From: Undaria pinnatifida
Taxonomy: Eukaryota > Sar > Phaeophyceae > Laminariales > Alariaceae
Reading direction: 5' to 3'
NCBI GenBank assembly: GCA_012845835.1
Contig: JABAKD010000020.1
Span: 19,151,106-19,215,105, forward strand
DNA length: 64,000 nucleotides
The notes below the pieces were generated by a model. That model was not told where the DNA came from and did not search any database. It worked only from the letters and a program-made list of their open reading frames with translations. Of the stretch, positions 47,401 to 53,894 are shown one piece after another. The position numbers and the translations under genes were made by a program. How positions within the stretch are numbered: the first letter of the stretch is position 1; each line of letters starts with the position of its first letter.

Positions 47401-49651
47401 CGTTCGATGTCTGACGAATGTGTGCTGGATGTGGGATGAAGGTGATGATCTGGAGGCGCTCGTACGACATCCCGCCGCCCCCGGTGGACCACAAGAGCGA
47501 GTACTACCCGGGCAACGACCCCACGTGAGTTGCTTGCTGTTAATCTTGTAATTTATTGTTCTTACTAATGTTCTCGTCCATGTCTTCCGACGTTTTCCTG
47601 CCCCGTGCTTGCTGCATTCTAGATGGCTTCCCTTCTTGTTATGCTTATCTTTGTACCCTGCTGTGGTGCAGGGACGCTTCACACTCTTCGGTCGCTTTCA
47701 CCAATCGCAACTCCGCACAACAAAGAACCACGCCGACAGAACCGTCTCTCGCTTCCTTCCACCAATCACATTTCCACACGACAAAGGACAGCGTCCAACC
47801 GAAAGCGTGTTTTTTTTTTGTGTGTGGTTGTGATGATGCAGGTACGCTTCGCTCTCGCCCGAAGAGGTCCCCGACACGGAATCCTTGGCCACGACACTCG
47901 ACCGCGTGCTGCCCTACTGGGAGAAAGTCATCTCCCCCGACATCAAGGACGGCAAGAAAGTCCTGGTGGGTCACATTATTCTAATAATACACGGCTTTTT
48001 ATTGGGAGCCGTCTGGCGTGGTTGTTGTGGACGTTTTTTTTGGTGGGAGCCGGGTGGCTTGGGATCAGATTGTTCGAGACGCATTGTCATTGGAAGCCGT
48101 GTGGCGCGGGTCAGGTTTCGTTTTGGACGGGTTTTCATGGCGAGGCGTGTCGCATGCGCGTTATGTGGGTGGTTGTGTGCGTATTGTTTTAGGATTGTGA
48201 TCATGTTTGCTTTCTATTAGGACGGTGCGCTAGACAGTGTATACTTTTCGATGTTTCTGATGCATTGTAAAGCCTGAGGATGAGTGACGGGAGGGTTGCT
48301 CGTGCCAGTGTCTCGCGTTTGCACTTGCGAAGTTTTTACAGGCCTTGTCAAGCTGCTAATGCCTGGTTCTGGCAAATATAGATGCTGCAAAGTACAGGCT
48401 CGCTAATGTTGTATGAGAGCTTGTCACGCTCCTCGACCACATACCGAAATGACATTTTGAAAAAGGTGGTTGCTTTCCGACGTCACGCTGAGAGCCTTCC
48501 TTGCTTCGTTTCCACAATAATGGATGCGATGCGGAGCGATGTGAATCACATTTTCGCCCGGTTGGGGGGCTTTGTGGGCGGCGATTTGCTGGCGTGTCAA
48601 TTGCGACCACGCCCGACGTCAATCTCATATCTACCGGCACGACTTGCCTTAGATCATTGTTTGTCGGGAGCTCGCAGCCTTTTGGTATGTCCTACCGACG
48701 ACTCCATCGGCGTGAAGGACTCGCATTTTCTCTCTTTGGTTGTCTCATCATACAGGGACCCTACGTGTTGATACTATGCGTACGGTAGGAACTGCTATGC
48801 TGTGGCCGTATGAGTGTGTTTGCGCATGCGCACACTATGACATCAGCAAGCTCAATCGCTCTATCCCCTGCCCCCACCCCTCCGCCGCAGATCGCTGCCC
48901 ACGGTAACTCCCTCCGAGCTCTGGTGAAGCACCTCGACGGCATCTCGGAGGAAGTTATCACAGGCCTCAACATCCCCACCGGTGAGGTTGCCCCGCGACT
49001 AAGTGTGGTGACGTGCTGAAAAACGCGGATCAAGCACGAGTTACCGATTTGTTGCGGCTGAAAGTTATTGAATGATATTACATGCCATACACCATGATAA
49101 CCCTGTAACGTAAAGTCAGTACGGCTTGTCCGCGTGTGCAGGGGGTGCCATGTTTTTCGCTATGTGGTTCGGCGTGGCTTTGAGCAGCCACCTGTTTGTG
49201 TGGACGGCGCGTTTTATCTCCACAGTGTCACGCTTGCTCGGCAAAAACAGAACTATGGTGATGCTTTTTGAACGGTGGAAAGTTCCAACGTGCGCGTTGC
49301 ATGAATGCGCCCGACCATCCGAAACTACTAAATTAAATCCAAACTAACTTGTCGGAAGTAAAAATGTTTTCAATTGAGCGTGCTACGAAGAGCCGTCGCT
49401 CTTCTGATCAACGTATTTGTCTCGCATTTTGTTTTATCTCCCCATTCGCGTGACCCGACGCCGCGTTATGCTGCCTGTTCTAACGGTATTAATTTGCCTA
49501 CTGTGCAGGCGTGCCCCTGGTGTACGAGCTCGACGACAACCTCACGGTTATCCCACACAAGGACGCCATCGCGCCGCTCCAGGGCCGCTACCTCGGCGAC
49601 CTCGACGCCGTCAAGGCCCGCATCGCCGGTGTCGCAAACCAGACAAAATAG
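26358..49651 (+). CDS. PGAM: Mitochondrial-type 2,3-BPG-dependent phosphoglycerate mutase, whole gene
   Basis: Interconverts 3- and 2-phosphoglycerate in glycolysis through a phosphohistidine. Eight exons (26358-26473, 26898-27025, 30202-30272, 40197-40301, 47442-47524, 47842-47965, 48891-48981, 49509-49651) join in phase into 287 codons including the stop. All introns are GT-AG. Conserved features in order: RHGESQWN (nucleophile His40), [30 protein letters not shown] (acid/base Glu), [34 protein letters not shown] (second His213) and NIPTGVPLVYE, ending VANQTK. The spacing from His40 to His213 equals that in the 250-residue bacterial enzyme. Residues 1-29 are extra: Arg/Ser/Ala/Leu-rich, no acidic residue, no hydrophobic core, as in a mitochondrial presequence. 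Stramenopiles are known to place lower glycolysis in mitochondria; the location here is inferred. Introns contain most of the repeats listed below. Confidence 0.95.
26898..27025 (+). CDS. PGAM: Phosphoglycerate mutase exon 2 (active-site His)
   Basis: Follows acceptor GTCGGTGCAG. The first base completes Arg39 and the exon then encodes [20 protein letters not shown] to about residue 81, ending ...AAGTTCG before GTAAGA, phase 1. The frame stays open for 809 bp into intron 2, to a stop at 27832-27834. Confidence 0.97.
27026..27904. other. Start of intron 2; unusually long open frame
   Basis: No independent gene is recognised. The exon 2 frame continues without a stop to 27834, and the antisense strand is open at 27480-27764. 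Neither shows a known domain. Confidence 0.4.
27910..28062 (-). repeat. Family C fragment, inverted, in intron 2
   Basis: The reverse complement carries GTCTCGTAGTTTG, a CTATTAATAG block, GCATCGGCACGGACACTGGC and a TAATGTGAGTAACACACA end. Like the 0.55 kb copy it has the TATTAATA insert. Confidence 0.7.
28063..28759. other. Intron 2, A-rich and simple sequence
   Basis: Contains an A/G-rich stretch (about 28110-28310) and an (ACTGATG)n microsatellite (about 28567-28597). No gene. Confidence 0.5.
28760..28954 (-). repeat. Family D2 unit with poly-C tract
   Basis: Contains AACTGATGCATTCCTT, TTTATAGTTTGCCGCGCACAG, a C-rich tract and CCCTCACTGGTTATACGACT. The same order recurs at 36.94-37.70 kb, and inverted at 54.13-54.86 kb. 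Confidence 0.65.
28955..29225 (-). mobile_element. MITE-like family D, copy in intron 2
   Basis: About 240 bp with ends CCACAGCYGTCAGATTTTGT and the reverse of CACTCCAGCTGTGAGATC. The two ends are imperfect inverted repeats (core CAGCTGTSAGAT). Internal landmarks are TTTCCGCGCACAGA, CACCCTGTTGACC, GGGGAGTCGCCGACCTAT and GCGCGATCGGAGTATCACAC. Length and ends suggest a MITE, though no target duplication is clear. Confidence 0.6.
29297..29606 (-). mobile_element. tRNA-derived SINE, copy 4 (intron 2)
   Basis: Antisense to the mutase gene. The T-run (A tail) is at about 29300-29330, and the head with GGGGGATTCGAACTCACG is at about 29550-29570. The sequence between the boxes is shortened: ATACCCTGATACGCC where others have about 20 bp more. 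Confidence 0.8.
29640..29815 (+). repeat. Dispersed repeat family E, copy 1
   Basis: Matches 33236-33405: CACTAYGGTAYGYGCCTT, TTTTATCGCGAGAA, TTCCCTCGTCGA, and CGCTGCTGGGCG. Both copies lie within 100-150 bp of a SINE, suggesting an older composite. Confidence 0.6.
29816..30201. other. End of intron 2
   Basis: No repeat or gene recognised. It ends with the TTTCACTAAACTGCTTTTCAG acceptor region, which has a CACTAAAC branch-point candidate. Confidence 0.5.
30202..30272 (+). CDS. PGAM: Phosphoglycerate mutase exon 3
   Basis: Only 71 bp, after TGCTTTTCAG. The first two bases complete Asp82, and the exon then reads [20 protein letters not shown] and TGL. It contains the substrate-binding LKR arginine. 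It ends before GTAAGA, phase 0, and opens the 9924-bp intron 3. Confidence 0.95.
30273..30857. other. Start of intron 3
   Basis: Contains a short (CCCTTT)n run at about 30446-30470. No gene seen. Confidence 0.5.
30858..31036. repeat. About 60-bp tandem repeat, three units (intron 3)
   Basis: Units start at 30858, 30920 and 30978 with AAAAGGGTRCTC. They share AATAGTAGCA, ACGGCATGTTAYGCACCTCT and small indels. Confidence 0.8.
31170..31412 (-). mobile_element. MITE-like family D, complete copy (intron 3)
   Basis: Same order of landmarks as 28955-29225, with both imperfect inverted ends. An (AT)n run lies about 30 bp outside the left end at 31115-31133. Confidence 0.65.
31413..32451. other. Intron 3, nothing recognised
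   Basis: No gene or clear repeat. A short AAGGATCAA motif repeats three to four times at about 31510-31545. Confidence 0.45.
32452..33235. repeat. Degenerate 165-205 bp tandem repeat (intron 3)
   Basis: Five starts (about 32452, 32627, 32831, 32994, 33202) share TCCCGGGTCGACACCACNCC followed by a CACGRYGTGGAA-type block in complete units. Some units also share CTGATTGGYTSGRGCTC. The - strand frame 32728-33231 is open for 167 codons because unit lengths nearly preserve it; no domain is recognised. Confidence 0.65.
33236..33405 (+). repeat. Dispersed repeat family E, copy 2
   Basis: See 29640-29815. This copy is followed within about 110 bp by a SINE in the opposite relative orientation from that seen in the first copy. 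Confidence 0.6.
33480..33831 (+). mobile_element. tRNA-derived SINE, copy 5, with inverted head fragment
   Basis: The SINE proper starts at about 33519 (GCCCCGGTGGCGTATCAGGT). Its A box is at about 33525, the B box AGTTCGAATCC at about 33573 and a 16-base A run lies at about 33813. Immediately before it, 33489-33511 is the reverse complement of the same head (CCACCGGGGCGACCGGCTC), so two heads face each other. Confidence 0.8.
33832..34599. other. Intron 3, nothing recognised
   Basis: Open frames (for example 34037-34420) lack recognisable features. No repeat identified. Confidence 0.45.
34600..34800 (+). repeat. Dispersed repeat family I, copy 1
   Basis: Contains CCAATTTGGAAATAATG, TTTTGCGCACTTCTCGCTTTTCTCGCTCAGC and CGCGTTCACGTCGAGGTG, repeated at 35440-35680 and 35770-35975. 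Confidence 0.65.
35095..35310 (+). repeat. Dispersed repeat family C2, copy 2
   Basis: GTACCCGGTACGCTAGCATT, TTTGGTTTACTCTGTCTCAC, GTATCTCTCTAGGATGCAGA and ATCAGCACGGACACTGGGTG in the same order as the 17.5 kb copy. It lies in intron 3 between family I copies. Confidence 0.7.
35440..35975 (+). repeat. Family I, two tandem copies
   Basis: Two units about 330 bp apart. Shared blocks are TTGGAAATGATGCCAA, TCTCGCTTGTCTCGCTC, and AGGGCGAGGGGCGTTKGAGC ending in CCCCCGAAGAC. An (AT)n run follows at about 36078-36110. Confidence 0.65.
36226..36725 (+). repeat. 145-bp direct repeat pair (family C fragments)
   Basis: 36226-36370 and 36579-36725 share ACACTGACGATTTGCACTTC, AATGGTGGTGACATTGCATG and CAGAGCCCCACATCGGCACG with about 12 % differences. 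Both are 5' parts of family C. The 200 bp between them is not repeated. Confidence 0.75.
36726..36939 (-). repeat. Family D fragment
   Basis: About 36855-36905 carries AAAGATGAGTTTTAACAAAATATTCGATCTC-type sequence, the CAGCTG end of family D read inverted. Confidence 0.55.
36940..37700 (-). repeat. Family D2, tandem units with long C-runs (intron 3)
   Basis: Three or four units with TGATGCATTCCTT, CAACCGTCAGATTTGTCCCC, TTCCGCGCACAGATTGAGTTG, a C-run of up to about 18 and CCCACCTAAAATCAA or ACTCCGCCCTC. The C-run position within the unit is fixed while its length varies, so the homopolymer expands as part of the repeat. Confidence 0.7.
37720..38125. repeat. Family D copies in a palindrome (intron 3)
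   Basis: 37720-37965 is a - oriented copy and 37979-38110 a + oriented partial copy. The arms of about 120-130 bp (GTTTCCGCGCACAGACTGAC against GTCAGTCTGTGCGCGGAAAC) are separated by a loop of about 130 bp. The left arm carries CTACCAGGTATG where other copies read CTATAT. Confidence 0.75.
38335..38665 (+). repeat. Dispersed repeat family C2, copy 3
   Basis: As in the 17.5 and 35.1 kb copies, but with CGCTATTAATATTAATAGAA in place of CGCTAGCATT. A (GCT)n microsatellite follows at about 38738-38758. Confidence 0.7.
38840..39410 (+). repeat. Family D, three partial copies in a row
   Basis: Copies at about 38855-38990, 39015-39250 and 39300-39410 share GCAAGCTGYGTGTRAYAC, GGTCGGCGACTCCCCTT or variant, GGGTCAACAGG and GCGCACGGAAAC. 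Confidence 0.65.
39411..40196. other. End of intron 3
   Basis: No gene seen. TATTAATA motifs occur at about 39884 and 40145. The acceptor region is TTTTTGTGTTCGTCCAG. Confidence 0.5.
40197..40301 (+). CDS. PGAM: Phosphoglycerate mutase exon 4
   Basis: Thirty-five whole codons after GTTCGTCCAG, ending ...GACCAG before GTATAC. It encodes [20 protein letters not shown] and [15 protein letters not shown], with the ERHYG active-site loop and the Lys of the substrate pocket. Residue spacing across the exon 3/4 join equals that of the bacterial enzyme, so no exon is missing inside the 9.9-kb intron. Confidence 0.97.
40302..41827. other. Intron 4, CAGCAGTAC-rich region
   Basis: The word GCAGCAGTACGTAC and variants recur at about 40697, 40725, 40790, 40808 and 41038. 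They make the - strand read as long Leu/Cys/Val-rich frames (40669-41154, 40890-41489) that I do not accept as genes. A family A fragment sits at about 40555-40590. Confidence 0.45.
41828..41935 (-). mobile_element. Family A, truncated copy (intron 4)
   Basis: Only the last 110 bp of the element (CCACCTTGGGTTGTGTGTG to CGGACTTGATTATCC on the - strand). It ends in a TAT-rich sequence instead of (AAC)n. Confidence 0.7.
42074..42190. repeat. Perfect 39-bp tandem triplication (intron 4)
   Basis: Three identical units beginning CTGTTCGCTAATATTGCGAC. The unit is 13 codons long, so a - strand frame (41818-42432) stays open through it. Identity without a single change indicates very recent amplification. 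Confidence 0.95.
42191..43079. other. Intron 4, no gene seen
   Basis: Contains a (TTGCTG)n/(TGC)n stretch at about 42765-42795. No recognisable coding. Confidence 0.45.
43080..43520 (-). pseudogene. Retrotransposon gag, left arm of a palindrome
   Basis: Read on the - strand this matches the + strand gag at 43521-43960 segment by segment. Both have a VVATD/VVATE segment, then SNP...[10 protein letters not shown], then a [10 protein letters not shown] segment, and at the end [13 protein letters not shown]. The zinc-knuckle cysteines are partly lost and the frame is broken. Confidence 0.7.
43521..43960 (+). pseudogene. Retrotransposon gag with CCHC zinc knuckle, right arm
   Basis: Encodes a segment ending [12 protein letters not shown], then [14 protein letters not shown], a perfect C-x2-C-x4-H-x4-C knuckle at about 43670-43712. 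A stop follows, then a basic, Asn-rich tail with [13 protein letters not shown]. Zinc knuckles of this spacing bind RNA in retrotransposon Gag. The palindrome centre at about 43521 has a GTCGCCAC/GTGGCGAC stem. Confidence 0.75.
44046..44102. repeat. Short perfect-stem hairpin
   Basis: TTGAGCGGCTCG and CGAGCCGCTCGAA pair around a loop containing ATGCC/GGCAT, giving about 17 bp of stem. It sits between the gag palindrome and the gypsy fragment. Confidence 0.7.
44120..44620 (+). pseudogene. Ty3/gypsy reverse transcriptase end and RNase H start
   Basis: In three frames, in the right order for Ty3/gypsy pol: [12 protein letters not shown] (start of the connection), [10 protein letters not shown] (YYR.F motif), [29 protein letters not shown] (start of RNase H, VLFPDWD-type) and [20 protein letters not shown]. 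At least three frameshifts separate these segments. It is non-functional. Confidence 0.7.
44609..44794 (-). pseudogene. Gypsy RNase H fragment 1, inverted
   Basis: Reads [20 protein letters not shown], then [20 protein letters not shown]. This is the TDHKAL...[11 protein letters not shown] stretch that ends the RNase H of Ty3/gypsy elements. It runs towards the + strand RT fragment, so it is inverted relative to its own gene. Confidence 0.7.
44790..44925 (+). pseudogene. Gypsy RNase H fragment 2
   Basis: Reads SDHEALEG then, after a stop, [13 protein letters not shown] on the + strand. It is homologous to fragment 1 but in the opposite orientation. Confidence 0.65.
44905..45065 (-). pseudogene. 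Gypsy RNase H fragment 3, inverted
   Basis: Reads [20 protein letters not shown] and [12 protein letters not shown] on the - strand, and overlaps the end of fragment 2 at the junction. Confidence 0.65.
45055..45155 (+). pseudogene. Gypsy RNase H fragment 4
   Basis: Reads [17 protein letters not shown], a stop, then HNARVQRWL on the + strand; the best preserved TDHKAL motif of the set. Confidence 0.65.
45180..45280 (+). repeat. Family D fragment
   Basis: A diverged family D piece (TTTCGTTGCAACTCATATTT, CATGAAGGATAGGTCAG) lying between RNase H fragments 4 and 5. Confidence 0.5.
45290..45410 (+). pseudogene. Gypsy RNase H fragment 5
   Basis: Reads [20 protein letters not shown] and FL on the + strand. 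It is the fifth copy of the same short segment within 800 bp. Confidence 0.65.
45411..46244. other. Intron 4, nothing recognised
   Basis: No gene seen. The stretch at about 46010-46065 resembles about 47160-47215 (CCGCATATCCAGCGCRCGCG), a short duplicated segment. Confidence 0.4.
46245..46800 (-). mobile_element. Family A, longest copy (intron 4)
   Basis: On the - strand it starts in a long pyrimidine tract (46600-46800, AAAGAAAAG words on +). It carries all blocks of the family and ends in (AAC)n (GTTGTTGTTGTTGTTG on + at about 46253-46275). A simple-repeat 3' tail supports retroposition. Confidence 0.7.
46801..47441. other. End of intron 4 with a C-rich tract
   Basis: A pyrimidine/C-rich tract spans about 47008-47092. 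No gene. The acceptor region at the end is pyrimidine-poor. Confidence 0.5.
47442..47524 (+). CDS. PGAM: Phosphoglycerate mutase exon 5
   Basis: Encodes [20 protein letters not shown] and YYPGNDP plus two bases of the next codon, ending before GTGAGT. WRR binds the substrate phosphate. The acceptor is GATGAAG, with AAG rather than CAG and only a weak pyrimidine tract. This is the least canonical splice site of the gene, but phase and protein alignment require it. Confidence 0.93.
47842..47965 (+). CDS. PGAM: Phosphoglycerate mutase exon 6
   Basis: After TGATGATGCAG. The first base completes Thr168, where most relatives have Arg (NDPRYA). The exon then reads [20 protein letters not shown] through [16 protein letters not shown] and stops before GTGGGT, phase 0. 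Confidence 0.95.
47966..48890. other. Intron 6
   Basis: 925 bp, GTGGGT to CCGCCGCAG, with the pyrimidine-rich CTATCCCCTGCCCCCACCCC tract before the acceptor. No repeat recognised apart from GGGAGCCGTSTGGCG-like words near its start. Confidence 0.6.
48891..48981 (+). CDS. PGAM: Phosphoglycerate mutase exon 7 (second catalytic His)
   Basis: After CCGCCGCAG. It encodes [20 protein letters not shown] and [10 protein letters not shown], plus one base of Gly240, and ends before GTGAGG. His213 is the second histidine of the phosphoglycerate mutase fold. Confidence 0.97.
48982..49508. other. Intron 7
   Basis: 527 bp, GTGAGG to CTGTGCAG. No repeat or gene recognised. Confidence 0.6.
49509..49651 (+). 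CDS. PGAM: Phosphoglycerate mutase exon 8 and stop
   Basis: After CTACTGTGCAG. It completes Gly240, then reads [20 protein letters not shown] and ends GVANQTK with stop TAG at 49649-49651. About seven residues around [12 protein letters not shown] are extra relative to the bacterial enzyme. The sequence just after the stop repeats a TAGTTGACCAAACGGAC-like word with changes up to about 49745, presumably 3' UTR. Confidence 0.97.
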
Positions 49652-51749
49652 TTGACCAAACGGACTAATAGTTAATCAAATGGACAAACAGTCGACCTAA
49701 AAAAGAAATAGTTCACCCAGAATAACAATATAGTTAGACAAAAAATCAGTAGCTGACGAAACGCAGGAGTTGACGGGGGAAAAAACTAAAGAACCTGTTG
49801 TAGGATCGCGGTTTCGCTCAACAGAGAAGACGGAAGGAGGTTGATTTGCTTTTGTGTAGCGAGTGCCAGGCGCGAAGGATTGCCCCCTATGGCGCTGCGC
49901 TGCGGACTTTATTTTGGTCATGTTTTGGCGAGGCAACTGGGGCGTTTTTTCAGGTGGTTGAATTAGTTGACAGACGACCTTACTTGTAGTTGCTCTCCTT
50001 GAAATTCTATACTATCGGAGAGGACTGAAAACATTGGACGTTGTCGGACGACACTTACGGCAGTACACTATATGCGTGCGTAGTTTTTGTGTTGAAGGAG
50101 GGGGGGGGGGGGGGGGGGGCACACTCAGGTTTCGCGAGAATGTGTTTGTAAATGACGTATCAAAAGCCTACCAATGTCAAAACGCCTTCCAGCCGTAGCG
50201 CGCCGCGCGGCGGAATGAATCTGCTCGGGGATGTTCAATGCCCGAGCAACTGTACCGAGAAGGTTGATTGGTACCATCTGCAACCGTGTAAATGGGCACC
50301 ATTCGCTAAGACCACTCTGCCAGTTAGACGTTGCAAAGTGTATTGGCACGGATAGATTTCTGCAGGACTGGGCTGTTGCTGCGCTTCTGTTCGGAATGAT
50401 GTGCTAGCAGGTGTACGCAGCACGCCTCACGTCGTATGTTCTATCTATTTTATTTGTGTTCGTTAGTTTTCGGTTTGTTCTCTCTCGCGGATCAGGTGAT
50501 GGGTGGTTGGGCACAATGCGTAGTTTAATGGTGATTCTTGATTCCGTAGCTCCTAAAGTTGTGCTGTTTTAGTGGGGTTTTTGCCCGATTTGTGAGCGAT
50601 GGTCCAGTCGCTTAATGTTTTGCTCGCACGTAGCTAGCGAGGGCTAGTGGAAGTCGTTTCCCAGCTGCTGACCGTCTATACTCCAAGGGGGTTTGAGGAT
50701 GGACGAAGTCTAAGTACAGCGCTTACCTGTAGGGTTTTGACACGTGTTGGCGTGTTATTTAGATGCATAACTGTCAAACAAAACCCTCTCTCAACTATCT
50801 TCGTTGTCTCGTTGCTGAACGCCGCCGGGTGCGTAAGTTCTGTTCGTCCGAGCATGTGCCCGACGTGAATTCTCTACGAGTACAGCACGCCCTTTCGTGG
50901 CGTATGGTGTGGGATCGCTGTCAGCGAACCCGCCGCAACGCAGGCCGAACGCAACAGTTTGTTCCGTCACGCGAGCAAGTGCCGTCGCGTACTGTTACTG
51001 CGATTTCTTTAGAGGGCTTGGCACCGAAAAAAAGTATCATCCAGACCAGTATCCCAAAAGAGTATTCGTTCATTCGTGTCCGCTTTGTCCACTCATACGA
51101 GGGGACTTTACGTTCGTTCGTGTCCGCTTTGTTCACTCGTACATACGAGGGGAGCCTTATCGAATTTTCGATTATCGGCATTCTCAGTCCTGGCTACCCC
51201 TGCGACACAACCATCCGCTCCATTGGCCGTACTACATCACTCGTATGTACCTCACGGGGTTTCAGCTCTTTAGGCCCCGCGTGTGTCTACAGTAGTAGTT
51301 GTGTCGTGGAGTCGGCCGCGCGTGAACCCTGTCGGAGAGCTATGCTGTTATCTGAAGAACCTTATCGGGTGCCGTGCACGCACGTAGATGTCAAAACGCA
51401 TTAGAGTAAGAGTTGGGGTTACACGTATGATATCTAGTGTCAATCCTCACCTCTCCCTCCAAGATCATCGAACGTCAACACCAAATACTAATTCGATGGG
51501 GTTTGAAGCCAGCGGCAGCAGCGGCGCACACGACGCACTAGAACGACTAGTTCACGCCCAGGGCTCTTTGCCACGGCAGCTGTTTGCACCCAAGCTTGCA
51601 CCTAGATGAGCCGCTTCCTTTTTTTTTCGGCCTTTTTTCTTTGAATTTAAGTTGCCCACTCTTACTGGGGTAATCTTTAACGGAAAGCTCAAATGTGCCC
51701 GTCGGTTTGCATGACCCCCTGAATCGTTAATGACCTTCTCCATCCTGCA
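49652..51749. other. Downstream of the mutase gene, no gene supported
   Basis: Holds the presumed 3' UTR, a 20-base G-run at 50100-50119 and a doubled segment of about 45 bp (TTCGTGTCCGCTTTG) at about 51073-51160. An open frame at 50763-51404 (213 codons) includes the duplication but shows no domain, and an overlapping frame is open too, so I do not call it. Confidence 0.4.
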
Positions 51750-51960
51750 TTTGTGATGCGTTGTCTCTTGTCTCGTCGTTCGTGTCCATCGACCTTGTGT
51801 ACCTCTAGGATGGATGAGGTGCATGAGCACAGACACTGGGTGTGCTGAACGTTAATGGGTAGAAAGAACGCCTCAAGATTGTGGGTACAAACTGCTTGGA
51901 ATGAGTGTGATGTTTTTAGCAGCAGGCAAAAGTTAGGGGGAAGAACACACATGCACATAC
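51750..51960 (+). repeat. Family C fragment
   Basis: Carries TTGTGTACCTCTAGGATGGA, AGCACAGACACTGGGTGTGC and a GAAGAACACACATGCACA end. Confidence 0.6.
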
Positions 51961-52594
51961 CCTGCGTCAATATATGTCTGCCATGAAGTGCCTGGTATGT
52001 AGGCGGCTTTCCCTATGTTGAAATTGAAAAATACTCTCTCCGGTATCCCCAGGAAATGGAACCGCGTACATATTGACAAGTCCGGCCGACCTGCTATCCC
52101 ACCGTTCCAGGGCGGAGAGTGTTATAAGGCTTACTTTGGGTCGGCAGTTGGTTAACCTTTTACCAGTCGTCAAACAGACTAGTCTAATACTCTCTACCGA
52201 ACGCCATTTTCACTCCGGTTTTCGCGGTACCCTTCGGGGTTACTCGGCCAGCTTTACCCCCACCGGTCGACCTATTTTCCCGCCGGTCCAGGGGCAGTGT
52301 TATAAGACTCAATTTGTGTTGGCGATTTTGCTATCCTTTTGCCAGTGGTAAAACGGGCTAATATCCTCAACTTTCTGAACTAAAACATGTTCACATTTTC
52401 GTCGTGATGAAAGATCAATACCAAAGCATTGGAGAAAGGCACATTTTTTGGTAGTTTGGGCTCAACTGTGATGAAAAAAGGGCGCGATTACTGACTCGCT
52501 TTGGTCCTGATCAGTACGAAAAACAACAACACTGTTTTGCCTTGACAAAATGAAAAAAGGACACGGACTATCGCGATCAGTATGAAAGTTATGA
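51961..52594. repeat. About 115-bp direct repeat pair
   Basis: About 52078-52195 and 52250-52365 share CCGGYCGACCT, GTCCAGGG or GTTCCAGGG, AGTGTTATAAGRCT, CTTTTRCCAGT and CTAATA. No gene. Confidence 0.6.
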
Positions 52595-53112
52595 TCGCTG
52601 GGGTAGCCCCAACCTCGATCTAAATCCCCACCCTCTTTTTGTCCCTGGGCAGTGGCGGTTGAGACAAGCGCGTTATTGATCGCACCACTTTGCTTGTACC
52701 ATTCAACGTGGTTGCGAAACGATGTGCGGCAATGGCAACGGCATAGAGGCCGACGTGTCATGGTATATAACCTGTTAACACACATTAAGAGCTAGTTGGT
52801 TGAAACAGCATGACATTGATTGGGCAACTACAGTACGATAAATTAAAGCCTGTTTTTCTTATTATATGTATTCCTTGCAAATAGTCTGGTGTGCCGACTT
52901 GCGTATGTCCCGCGGTCGTACTGCTGTGTATTATTAATTGCGGTTGGCATTGCATGGCCACACCACCTTGCTGTATATTGAATGTGTGTCTTTGTCTTGT
53001 AGTTTGTGACCACAGAGCTCGTCTCTCCAGGAGGAGGCATCGACACGGACACTGACTGGTTGGGATGGAGCTAGATGCGATGGGTGGGTATCAGTTTAAT
53101 ATGAAAAACACA
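52595..53112 (+). repeat. Dispersed repeat family C, second long copy
   Basis: Aligns to 2688-3245 along its length in the same orientation, with many substitutions and indels. The pair lies 50 kb apart. Confidence 0.7.
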
Positions 53113-53894
53113 CTCAGACGCTCACACCTTATTCAAAACCAATCAACCCTATTTATATTTATATAACAACAGTGACTATAGGGGAAACGCCATAATATCA
53201 CATAATACATCGACGTTGATACAGAAACTGAAAGATTCATGCTTCATTGATGGCAGAGTACGACCATTACCACAGAAGTAGCAGTATCATGCCGTATCTT
53301 TCTTGAGGGATCGTTAGCAACAGCACAGAGCACGACAAACAGTTATTTTCTGCATCACTACATCACTATACGAAAATACCATCACAGCACATCAGCACAT
53401 ACATACATCATACATCTACGTTGAAATTGGTGACCTTTCTTTAATGATACGATTGCACCAGTATGGTACGAGTACCGTATCTTTTTTGAGAGATCGTCAG
53501 CAATAAACAGCACAGAAGACGCATTGACACTCTACGTGCATAGTTGAAAATACCCCAAAATTACTTTTGTTCTAAGCTTTCAGCTCTCACGATACGATAG
53601 GCCTTCCACCTGGAGACATTAGCACACCATGGTCGACCAACGCTTATCCGGAGAAGGCCACATGAATTTACGTTACGCCATCGAAGGTTTTAATAAGTTG
53701 ATCCATGCTCAAAGCGGCGAGAAATTGTCCGTGTTGTCATTGGGTCTCTCCTCGAGAAGATGACGATGGTGACTGGCTTGTCGATACGAAATACTCGTGC
53801 TGGCAGGTGGCCGAAACGATTTGATTTTGACTATAATATTTCGGCATTTTCATCATTATTAGTTAATGGGGATTATTATATTGTTATAAAAAAT
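53113..53894. other. Intergenic; one tiny open frame
   Basis: Two diverged copies of a CCGTATCTTTYTTGAG..GATCGT block (about 53292 and 53476). An ATG at 53629 opens 44 codons to 53763 (MVDQRLSGEGHMNLRYAIEG at its start), below what I would call a gene. Confidence 0.35.

Noticed and set aside
47556-48192. Overlapping + strand frames around exon 6
   Set aside because: They are other frames of intron 5, exon 6 and intron 6; the mutase frame is the supported one.
26358-49651. Bacterial contamination, because the mutase resembles bacterial GpmA
   Set aside because: Seven in-phase GT-AG introns, a presequence and eukaryotic retroelements in the introns rule it out.
50763-51404. A 213-codon + strand frame downstream of the mutase
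   Set aside because: Includes a local duplication; a second overlapping frame is open over the same stretch and no motif was recognised. Kept only as a note.
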